Source: an uncultured Bacteroidales bacterium (GTDB lineage: Bacteria; Bacteroidota; Bacteroidia; Bacteroidales; UBA932). From it: a DNA stretch of 12,483 nucleotides. The first letter of the stretch is position 1, and every line of letters begins with the position of its first letter. The translations under genes and the position numbers were made by a program. Below, piece after piece: positions 7,149 through 12,413 of the stretch. The DNA is taken from positions 1-12,483 of the forward strand of contig CAJUEK010000059.1 in the NCBI GenBank assembly GCA_910585445.1. Reading direction: 5' to 3'. Under the pieces are notes generated by a model. The model was not told the DNA's origin and did not search any database. It saw only the letters and a program-made list of their open reading frames with translations.

Positions 7149-9926
7149 TTATCGTTTTTTCCTTAAGGATGTTGTGTCCTTGAAGCGTGAACGGAGTCTT
7201 TGCTGTCCGTCCAGATCTGTAAGGGATACATATGTTTTGATCGGCCTGTCATTGTTCTGTTTGACAGCGTTAAGGATGTCGGAAAGAAGGTCTTTGGTAG
7301 CCTGTCCGGAGAAATCCCCGTATTGCCCGGCAAAACCTCCTTCCGCATACCCCGGCAATGTATTGGAAGAGGTCCTCCTGCGGCGCTTTGATTCAATGGA
7401 GGCGACCATCGCCGCTACGGACGGGTCACGCAGTTCCGGCTGAGGTACCACGTATTCTCCTTTGTGCACTATACCGGCGACTTCAAGACGGCCTCCGTCA
7501 CCTGTGTAACCTCCTTCGGAAAACCCGTTTACAGTCCTTGTCTTGACTGGAGTACCTCCTCCTGATGAACCGGGGGATGCGTTTCTGATTGCATTGCGCT
7601 GGGCTATTATCGACGCGATTTGAACTGCATTTGTCGTGGCGATAATGGCTGTCATCGGAATGGCCAGGGGCGGTGGCATTGTCGCCCAGGCATTGATTAT
7701 TCCCTGTGCAGCACCTGCAATAGCCTGCGCCAGCTGTATTCCCATTTCCGCGTCTGCGTACTTTTTGTTAAGTTCGAATTTGCGGGACTCGTATTGCGCT
7801 TCTATCTGTCCTCGTTTTTCGGCATTCTCTCCTGCGGCGGTCAGTTCTTTTTCTTTCCATGCATCAAGCTGTGCAAATTCGGCCTCTTTTGAAGCTGACA
7901 CCAATTGCGATATGCCGTTTATTGTCTCACTCGCTATTTTGAGGGCGTTGTTCCAACCTTCAAGTTCTATGGCGGTAATATCCTGAGAATGCTGTTCCGT
8001 CAGTGCTTTTTTGCGTGCAAGATATTCCTCCTCTGAAATCAATTTGAGATTGTGCAGGCTCTCAAGATCTGCCATCTCGGAATTATAGTACGCATCGCTT
8101 TCCGCAATTTTCGCGTCCTTGCTGACTTGTCCGGTCTGTGCTTTGCCCAGCAGCCTGTCCATTTCTGATATGGAGTCATTGGCCAGCGAATCAGCAAGGG
8201 CATCCATTTCAGCCTGTGCGGAATCCGTTATTTCCTTGAGGGCCTGTTCTGCTTCTTTTGCAGAGTTCACCATCCATTGTTTGAAGTCGCTGTCAGACTT
8301 TGCCAAAGCATTCTGGACTACCTGCTGCATAGCGATACGCTTGTCTAAAATCTGCGCCTCGATGTCTGATATGTCTTTCCCGTATTGCAGCAGGACTGTC
8401 TTTTTGTTTTCAAGGAATACCATCTCGGCAGCCTGGGACTTCACCTGATACTCCCTTTCTGTGATTTCTTTGTTCAAGTAGGAAGTTTTCAACACATTCA
8501 GTTGCCGGGTATATGCTCTTTGAACCGTTTCTGTGGCGTTTGCAAGTGCTTTTTCAGCAGCTTCCTTATCTGCAGCTGCCATTTGATTTGTCAATCGGCT
8601 GCGTCTGGCGCTCATTGTGGCAACTGCATTTGAGTACTCCTCCTGTGCTGACGTCAGCTTTGTGACGGACTCGACATAATTGTTTACCAACTCGTCATTT
8701 CCGAGGTTATACTGCCTGACGAGTCTTGCATATTCTTCCACATCCGGGATGTTGAGCATCACCCCTATTTTGCCATGATTTTCATTTTGTTTGTTCTGTA
8801 TCTTCTGCAGTTCCTGGTTCAGGACTGTCGGGTCGGAGTATACGGCTGGAGCGAGACGGGCTGCAGTCTCCAGCTCATCTCTTTCTTTCAGCAAGGCATT
8901 GTACTCTTCTCCGATTTTCAGCAGGTCCCTGTTTTGATTATAACTGTCTATGACAAATTTGAGGTCCCTTTCGGAAAGCTGTGTCTTTTTGGACAGCAAG
9001 TCCAGGTTGGCGGCCAGTTCGTCTGCAGCAATCTCTCCCTTAGTTTCAGCGAGTTTGTTTTCTATTTCCAGAATGGATTCAATTGCGGCGAGCCTTTCTT
9101 CTTCCGGCTTGGTGGCATCTCTGACTACGGCCTGCAATTCATTGATTTTAACTTGAGAATTCTTCTCCTCTATTTTCAGAGAGTTGGTTCTCTCAAAAAG
9201 CTCATCGAATATCAGCTGTGCACTTTCGGCGGCTGCAACTGCATCTTGTATGGAAGCTTTCATGACATGCTTTCCCTGGCCTATGTTTGAAATCAGCTGG
9301 TCCCATCCTGCATTTACCTTGGCCGTTGTCATGGCCCACCTGTCACCCCAGACCTGCGTTTGCTGGGTCATTTGCTTTCCTATTGATATAAAACCTTTTA
9401 TACCTATAGAAATATAACCCAAGATGGCTGGAACTGTTTTGGCATTTTCAATTATCTTGCGTATTGACAAGAACGGCTCTTTAATACCTTTGGAGCCAAT
9501 TTGGATGTTTTTAAGCCGATCTTCTGTATGAATAAGTTCTTTGTTGTATTTATTCCATAGCTGTGGATTTGCCTCTTTGTGCATCGTGTTAAGGGCGCTG
9601 CGTAATGTTTTGGCGTGCTGTTGCAGTTGTTTTATTGACATCTGATTTATGCCGAGCGCAGCTGTATAGGAATTGCATTCCTTGACTCCGGTCTTCAGGG
9701 CCGAATTGTAATTTTTCTGCTGTTGTTCCAGTTTCTTGTATTCGATGCTGTTATCTTTTCCTGCGGCCTTGAGCTTAGCCATCTGGTTTCCTGTGGACGC
9801 AATCGCCTTGCGCAATGATTCGCATTGCTCTTCAGCTCCCTTTAATCCGGCCCTGAATGCAGATATATCCTGTTCATCCAGCTCCATTTCGGCAATGAAG
9901 CGCACTATTTCATTTTCTATAGCCAT
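7149..9926 (-). CDS. Tail tape-measure protein
   Basis: This 925-aa protein is the longest in the window and sets tail length in long-tailed phages. Residues 1-160 and 240-720 are mostly helical, charged coiled coil rich in Ala, Glu, Lys and Gln. Hydrophobic segments lie at about 164-183 and 728-776, as expected for a protein that also helps DNA cross the inner membrane. The C-terminus has a Gly/Ser linker, then FSEGGYTGDGG and HKGEYVVP (about 802-835), a motif common near the end of Bacteroidetes tape measures. A GTG six codons upstream (9944) is possible, but I choose the ATG at 9926 because the GTG overlaps a candidate -7 box. By the usual 0.15 nm per residue, the tail would be about 140 nm long. 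Confidence 0.92.
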   Translation of the reverse strand: MAIENEIVRFIAEMELDEQDISAFRAGLKGAEEQCESLRKAIASTGNQMAKLKAAGKDNSIEYKKLEQQQKNYNSALKTGVKECNSYTAALGINQMSIKQLQQHAKTLRSALNTMHKEANPQLWNKYNKELIHTEDRLKNIQIGSKGIKEPFLSIRKIIENAKTVPAILGYISIGIKGFISIGKQMTQQTQVWGDRWAMTTAKVNAGWDQLISNIGQGKHVMKASIQDAVAAAESAQLIFDELFERTNSLKIEEKNSQVKINELQAVVRDATKPEEERLAAIESILEIENKLAETKGEIAADELAANLDLLSKKTQLSERDLKFVIDSYNQNRDLLKIGEEYNALLKERDELETAARLAPAVYSDPTVLNQELQKIQNKQNENHGKIGVMLNIPDVEEYARLVRQYNLGNDELVNNYVESVTKLTSAQEEYSNAVATMSARRSRLTNQMAAADKEAAEKALANATETVQRAYTRQLNVLKTSYLNKEITEREYQVKSQAAEMVFLENKKTVLLQYGKDISDIEAQILDKRIAMQQVVQNALAKSDSDFKQWMVNSAKEAEQALKEITDSAQAEMDALADSLANDSISEMDRLLGKAQTGQVSKDAKIAESDAYYNSEMADLESLHNLKLISEEEYLARKKALTEQHSQDITAIELEGWNNALKIASETINGISQLVSASKEAEFAQLDAWKEKELTAAGENAEKRGQIEAQYESRKFELNKKYADAEMGIQLAQAIAGAAQGIINAWATMPPPLAIPMTAIIATTNAVQIASIIAQRNAIRNASPGSSGGGTPVKTRTVNGFSEGGYTGDGGRLEVAGIVHKGEYVVPQPELRDPSVAAMVASIESKRRRRTSSNTLPGYAEGGFAGQYGDFSGQATKDLLSDILNAVKQNNDRPIKTYVSLTDLDGQQRLRSRFKDTTSLRKKR

Positions 9927-9943
9927 GTCCTTAAATTTTCTCA

Positions 9944-9974
9944 CAAATCTACAAGATGGCCATTAACGAGAAAA
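9944..9974 (-). promoter_or_regulatory. Candidate promoter for the tape-measure operon
   Basis: The minus strand has TAGATTTG (9951-9944), which fits the Bacteroides -7 consensus TAnnTTTG. A TTTT (9974-9971) lies 19 bases upstream, one mismatch from the -33 TTTG. The leader to the ATG at 9926 would be only about 10 nt. The TTTT is also the T-run of the hairpin just upstream, so its use as a promoter element is uncertain. Confidence 0.4.
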
Positions 9975-9993
9975 GGACAGCATTCTGCTGTCC
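9971..9993 (-). terminator. Terminator-like hairpin before the tape measure
   Basis: A perfect 8-bp stem, GGACAGCA (9993-9986) with TGCTGTCC (9982-9975), closes a 3-nt loop and is followed on the minus strand by TTTTCTCG. It lies 28 bases after the stop of the frameshifted small membrane gene. It has the form of a short rho-independent terminator and may lower read-through into the tape-measure gene. Confidence 0.6.
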
Positions 9994-10021
9994 GATTAAA
10001 TGTTTATGCCGCTTGCACTGC

Positions 10022-10209
10022 TTATTGGCTGTCATCCAGAAGCCATTCCATTATCCTTAGGACACCGGCTATAAAGAGCCAGAGAAGTATTTCTACAAGC
10101 AGAAATACTAGTGCGACTTCAAAGTTCTGAAATATCATGAAGGAGATAAGCCATGCTATTACTCCGATTACTCCGAGAAGAAGCAATAATTTTTTCTGAA
10201 TCTGCTCAT
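10022..10209 (-). pseudogene. Small two-helix membrane protein, readable through a -1 frameshift
   Basis: The ATG at 10209 gives MSRFRK and then stops after 13 codons (TAA at 10170-10168). The other frame continues to TAA at 10024-10022 and encodes a strongly hydrophobic protein. A -1 shift on A_AAA_AAT (10195-10189), or one extra A in the six-A run, joins them into 62 residues. The joined protein has a basic start, a Leu-rich first helix (about 8-27), a second helix (about 32-52) and an acidic end. Such an N-in, two-helix protein looks natural, which suggests the frames belong together. It follows another two-helix protein by 20 bases. It may be a broken gene, a programmed frameshift or a sequencing error. 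Function is unknown; a holin-like or exclusion role is possible. Confidence 0.65.
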
Positions 10210-10229
10210 AAAATTAAAATATTCAGCAT

Positions 10230-10424
10230 CTACAACCTGTGGGATATAAACTCAAGGAAAAGAACAAATATCAATGCAAGGATATCGGCAATGAGAAAAA
10301 TGAGAAGCACCCATACGGTGAGTAACATCTCATTGATTATCGACGATATGACAAATACTGTGAAGATTATGGTGGTTTCAATAATGAGAGCCATTTTTAT
10401 CGCTGTACTATATTCGTTGTTCAT
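10230..10424 (-). CDS. Small two-helix membrane protein
   Basis: This 64-aa protein is almost entirely hydrophobic, with two likely membrane helices (about residues 9-29 and 34-58) and short polar ends. The ATG at 10424 lies 5 bases after the stop of the 119-aa gene, so both are probably on one transcript. A second hydrophobic small gene follows 20 bases later. Paired tiny membrane proteins in a phage can be holin and antiholin or superinfection-exclusion factors. No motif decides between these. Their place just before the tape measure is where tail chaperones are usually encoded, but the composition does not fit chaperones. Confidence 0.65.
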   Translation of the reverse strand: MNNEYSTAIKMALIIETTIIFTVFVISSIINEMLLTVWVLLIFLIADILALIFVLFLEFISHRL

Positions 10425-10429
10425 TTGTT

Positions 10430-10789
10430 TTACAAAGTTTTAATGTCCATTTCAATAATCTTTATCATTTGCTTTGGAATAGCTGCCATCATCATCTTGT
10501 ATATGTCAGATTTGAGGTACCCGTACACATACTTGTTGTAAATAGGCTCATATCTGCGCTTTTTTTTACCGCTCTTCGTCTTCTTCATGTCAAGAAACCT
10601 GATGTGCTTGGGATATGGCAGGGAAACCTTCATGTCCCGGACTTCGCCTTTCGATGCAAGCGCACGTGCCAGGCTTCCTGTCCTGGTGCTATATGTGTTC
10701 CGGGCAATGGACGCCTGGTGTGCAAGAAGCTTGTCTGCCTGTCTTTGCATATAGCTGTTGACATCATGCTTGAATTCATCTGATAGCAT
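10430..10789 (-). CDS. Possible tail-completion or neck protein (HK97 gp10-like)
   Basis: This 119-aa basic protein has an N-terminal helix (about 1-30), then TRTGSLARAL (residues 35-44), a beta section with SLPYPKHIRFLDM (about 55-67), a Lys/Arg-rich loop (68-79) and a C-terminal helical part. The 'TGxLxxAL' motif early in a protein of about 120 aa resembles the HK97 gp10 type of neck or tail-completion proteins. The match is only by pattern. The gene has its own promoter candidate (10877-10846) and a strong stem-loop ending 14 bases before its ATG. The 64-aa membrane protein gene follows after 5 bases. If the assignment is wrong, this is an unknown basic phage protein. Confidence 0.7.
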   Translation of the reverse strand: MLSDEFKHDVNSYMQRQADKLLAHQASIARNTYSTRTGSLARALASKGEVRDMKVSLPYPKHIRFLDMKKTKSGKKKRRYEPIYNKYVYGYLKSDIYKMMMAAIPKQMIKIIEMDIKTL

Positions 10790-10803
10790 ATCTTCTGTAT
10801 TTT

Positions 10804-10834
10804 ACAGTTCCCGGAATGGCGCCCCGGGAACTGT
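10804..10834 (-). promoter_or_regulatory. Stem-loop at the predicted transcript 5' end
   Basis: ACAGTTCCCGG and CCGGGAACTGT form a perfect 11-bp stem around a 9-nt loop. On the minus strand A/T-rich sequence but no T-run follows, so it is not a terminator. The promoter at 10877-10846 would start transcription only a few bases upstream, which places this hairpin at the very 5' end. The stem ends 14 bases before the ATG at 10789. It may protect the mRNA or control ribosome access. Confidence 0.65.
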
Positions 10835-10845
10835 TATGACAGATG

Positions 10846-10877
10846 CAAATATAGTCAAAGTCGAGTGCAGAAGCAAA
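10846..10877 (-). promoter_or_regulatory. Bacteroides-type promoter for the 119-aa gene operon
   Basis: The minus strand carries TTTG (10877-10874), 20 bases, then TATATTTG (10853-10846). This is a full match to the Bacteroides -33/-7 consensus (TTTG, 19-21 bases, TAnnTTTG) read by the main sigma factor. It lies in a 154-base gap and points to the 119-aa gene and the genes behind it. The start site should be near 10840-10836. Confidence 0.75.
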
Positions 10878-10943
10878 GTTTACTTTGATTATGCCGAGAC
10901 CAGGATGTGTATATGGGCTTTAGCCCAAATATAATCATTATTG

Positions 10944-11189
10944 CTATATCCCTTTCATTTCCTCCTGTTCTTCCCGGGGTTCATTAGGGGGTAATTGAGG
11001 ATTTTTCATGTCCACGATAATGCATGATATGAGTTGCACTGCTTCGTGAAGCGAATATATGATGCAGTCTGGTGTTCCCCTTAGCGGTGTCCTCACCTGT
11101 TGTGGCAATTCCTTGATCAAGGCTTCGACGACCATCTGTTGGCAATATATGTCCGCCATGGCCTTTTTAAGAATGGCAGTTGCTTCCAT
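10944..11189 (-). CDS. Small helical protein of unknown function
   Basis: This 81-aa protein is mainly helical (about residues 1-30 and 45-62) with an acidic, Pro-rich tail (PPNEPREEQEEM). I do not recognise it. Its ATG at 11189 shares one base with the TGA of the upstream 96-aa gene (TGATG), which indicates translational coupling. A GTG one codon earlier is a less likely start. It is the third of three short genes behind the structured leader at 12015-11828 and ends at the intergenic promoter region. No membrane segment, DNA-binding motif or catalytic signature is visible. Confidence 0.65.
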   Translation of the reverse strand: MEATAILKKAMADIYCQQMVVEALIKELPQQVRTPLRGTPDCIIYSLHEAVQLISCIIVDMKNPQLPPNEPREEQEEMKGI

Positions 11190-11479
11190 CACTTGTCCTC
11201 CTCTTTCATGTTGTCCATCAGCTTGAGGCTTCTCCTTCGTGCCTCTTCAATGAGTATGTCCGCGATGAGTACCCCTATTTCCGTGATAGCGTCAGCCAGA
11301 TGGTCCGCCAGCTCTGTAATCGGCCCGTCAGTGATTCCGAGGTCTCTTGCTGCCCTGGATTTTGCGAGGTCGCAGCTAAATTGAATTCCCCTCAGTTCTC
11401 GCAGTGACTTTGACCACCGCTCGTCCGCCTGCATGAGCTGCTTGTCGGTGTACGACTTCAGAATGTCAAATCTTTCCAT
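11189..11479 (-). CDS. Small helical protein of unknown function
   Basis: This 96-aa protein is predicted almost fully helical, with charged heptad-like stretches (about residues 5-45 and 55-96). I do not recognise it. The segment ADERWSKSLRELR (about 18-30) is similar to EKADKSFRELR near the C-terminus of the upstream 111-aa protein, which hints at distant relationship or a shared helix. The ATG at 11479 is 12 bases after the upstream stop, and the end is fused to the next gene by a TGATG overlap. It is probably co-expressed with the 111-aa and 81-aa proteins and may form a complex with them. Confidence 0.65.
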   Translation of the reverse strand: MERFDILKSYTDKQLMQADERWSKSLRELRGIQFSCDLAKSRAARDLGITDGPITELADHLADAITEIGVLIADILIEEARRRSLKLMDNMKEEDK

Positions 11480-11491
11480 AGCGCTTCCTCC

Positions 11492-11827
11492 TTACATAGC
11501 CTGGTTGAACAAAACTGGGTCCTGAGTTTTTGCGTCAGCCCTAAGTTCTCGGAATGACTTGTCAGCCTTTTCGGATACGATCCTCATCATTTGTAGGTGC
11601 TTCAACCTGCTTTCCTCTTGGTAGAGTAGCCTGTTGACGGTGATGAACATCTGGCTGCACTCTGAAAGAACCTGCTTGTCGAGCAGCGGTTCCTTGGCGT
11701 CGTCAGTGATGTCATAAAGGAGCTGGAACCAGCCAGCTACGGCTGCAGTGCTCTCGATGAGTTCGCCAAGGCTTTCCTTGGCGGCTCTCAGCGCTTTCGT
11801 GCTGATGTTGTTGTTTGTGTTACGCAT
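11492..11827 (-). CDS. Small helical protein downstream of the structured leader
   Basis: This 111-aa protein starts at the ATG at 11827. The frame stays open 11 codons further upstream, but that part lies in the leader. After a polar Asn-rich start (MRNTNNN), it is mainly helical, with no membrane segment or catalytic motif. I do not recognise it. Codons 1-33 have a close match in copy B (12191-12087): from codon 7 to codon 33 only 5 of about 79 bases differ. Codons 1-6 differ, because they are one of the variable arms of the leader. A perfect 8-bp hairpin (11783-11764) lies inside the reading frame. Expression is likely from the promoter at 12051-12021, under control of the leader fold. Confidence 0.7.
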   Translation of the reverse strand: MRNTNNNISTKALRAAKESLGELIESTAAVAGWFQLLYDITDDAKEPLLDKQVLSECSQMFITVNRLLYQEESRLKHLQMMRIVSEKADKSFRELRADAKTQDPVLFNQAM

Positions 11828-12015
11828 ATTACAACATTTTAAATGATAAATACCCTGCACTTAGGAGGGCGTAACACAAACAAACATCATCTGCCGTATA
11901 TGCTTCACCAAGTTTCCCGGGCGAATACCTCCGTATGCAGGGCAATATATCTATTTTTCTCGTGAAAATACTTTCCCGGCAGAAAAGATAGACTGATGAT
12001 ATATTTATGTTACGC
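11828..12015 (-). ncRNA. Candidate structured leader RNA, copy A
   Basis: The predicted transcript starts at about 12015. Its 5' arm (12015-11995) can pair with a second arm (11891-11869). Inside lie an invariant helix, CTGCCG (11982-11977) with CGGCAG (11896-11891), and a hairpin with stem TTCGCC (11925-11920) / GGTGAA (11909-11904) around the loop CGGGAAACTT. GGAGG (11932-11928) can reach CCTCC (11868-11864) just outside the outer helix, which would form a pseudoknot. The second arm also matches 11825-11811, the first codons of the downstream gene, perfectly over 15 bases, so two folds compete. The family is unknown to me. It may be a cis-acting switch or a separate small RNA. Confidence 0.65.
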
Positions 12016-12020
12016 AGGGG

Positions 12021-12051
12021 CAAAGATAGTGATAGTTTTTGTCCCTGCAAG
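12021..12051 (-). promoter_or_regulatory. Bacteroides-type promoter of copy A
   Basis: The minus strand has TATCTTTG (12028-12021), matching TAnnTTTG, with CTTG (12051-12048) 19 bases upstream. Copy B keeps the same elements with the same spacing. The first leader arm begins 6 bases after this box in both copies, which fixes the likely start site near 12015. Confidence 0.6.
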
Positions 12052-12086
12052 CATTCCCGGAAAGAATTCTCCAGAAATGCCTTTTG

Positions 12087-12191
12087 CCAGCCGGCTACGG
12101 CTGCGGTGCTCTCGATGAATTCGCCAAGGCTTTCCTTGGCGGCTCTCAGCGCTTTTGCGCTGATGTTTTGTTTGTTGTGAGTGTGTAGCAT
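12087..12191 (-). pseudogene. Truncated second copy of the 111-aa gene start
   Basis: The ATG at 12191 opens a frame whose first 35 residues (MLHTHNKQNISAKALRAAKE onward) match the 111-aa protein. After Trp35 similarity stops at 12087 and the frame runs on into the leader of copy A to a stop at 11829, which makes no sensible protein. Only the promoter, leader and gene start of copy B remain. A partial duplication, or a deletion between two tandem paralogues, would both explain it. A role as a short peptide or as part of an RNA is also possible, because the kept part includes the 8-bp hairpin at 12141-12122. Confidence 0.65.
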
Positions 12192-12377
12192 AACAACATA
12201 ATATTAATGATAAAAGCCCTGCACTTAGGGAGGCTACACACTCACAACATTTCTGCCGTATATGCTCCGTCAAGTTTCCCGGACGGATTCTCCCTTATGC
12301 AAGGCAATTACCTATATTTCTTTCGTGAAAATACTTTCGCGGCAGAAAAGATAGATTTGATATTATGAGTATGTAGC
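12192..12377 (-). ncRNA. Candidate structured leader RNA, copy B
   Basis: The fold is the same as in copy A with other sequences. The 5' arm (12377-12360) pairs with 12250-12233 over 18 positions using G-T wobbles. The inner helix is TTCTGCCG (12347-12340) with CGGCAGAA (12258-12251). The hairpin stem TCCGTC (12287-12282) / GACGGA (12271-12266) closes the same CGGGAAACTT loop. AGGGAG (12295-12290) matches CTCCCT (12232-12227) as a possible pseudoknot. The second arm is perfectly complementary to 12189-12173, the start of the truncated gene. Confidence 0.65.
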
Positions 12378-12382
12378 ATCGG

Positions 12383-12413
12383 CAAAGGTAGATAAAGTTT
12401 TTTGATTTGCAAT
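12383..12413 (-). promoter_or_regulatory. Bacteroides-type promoter of copy B
   Basis: TACCTTTG (12390-12383) fits the -7 consensus TAnnTTTG, with ATTG (12413-12410) 19 bases upstream. The arrangement is the same as in copy A, and the first arm starts 6 bases downstream. Confidence 0.6.

Larger units (their letters stand above)
11729..12051 (-). repeat. Tandem repeat copy A (promoter, leader, gene start)
   Basis: This is the downstream copy of a direct repeat of about 320 bp, offset by about 358-362 bases from copy B. It covers the promoter, the leader and codons 1-33 of the 111-aa gene. Identity is high except in three short arms and parts of one hairpin, which change together. The match ends abruptly at 11729 inside the gene. 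Confidence 0.85.
12087..12413 (-). repeat. Tandem repeat copy B (promoter, leader, gene start)
   Basis: This is the upstream copy of the direct repeat, with promoter, leader and 35 codons. It lies 36 bases from copy A. The leader arms differ from copy A, while the coding part and internal leader segments are nearly the same. Confidence 0.85.

Noticed and set aside
6763..7443. Plus-strand 226-aa frame and other long plus-strand frames
   Set aside because: They lie opposite the tape-measure and hub genes, have skewed Ser/Cys/Arg composition and no upstream signals. No plus-strand gene in the window is convincing.
10022..10209. Classic tail chaperone with programmed frameshift
   Set aside because: Position and slip site fit, but the joined product is a two-helix membrane protein rather than a soluble chaperone, and no downstream stimulating structure is seen.
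10914..10933. Second TATATTTG box and small hairpin in the 10790-10943 gap
   Set aside because: No TTTG lies 19-21 bases upstream of the box at 10933-10926, and the hairpin at 10927-10914 has no T-run.
11811..11891. Invertible promoter flanked by inverted repeats
   Set aside because: The inverted arms (11891-11869 and 11825-11811) enclose no good promoter match, no recombinase is in the window, and the real promoter lies outside. Not excluded, but the RNA fold explains more.
11829..12086. Continuation of the copy B frame as a 120-aa protein
   Set aside because: After residue 35 the frame is a translation of the copy A leader, with no sensible composition; it is an artefact of the duplication.
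12010..12273. Minus-strand 87-aa frame across copy B
   Set aside because: It is a shadow frame over the leader and truncated gene, Cys- and Arg-rich by chance.
11729..12413. CRISPR array, retron or diversity-generating retroelement
   Set aside because: There are only two long repeats, no spacers, and no reverse transcriptase, Cas or variable-region protein in the window.
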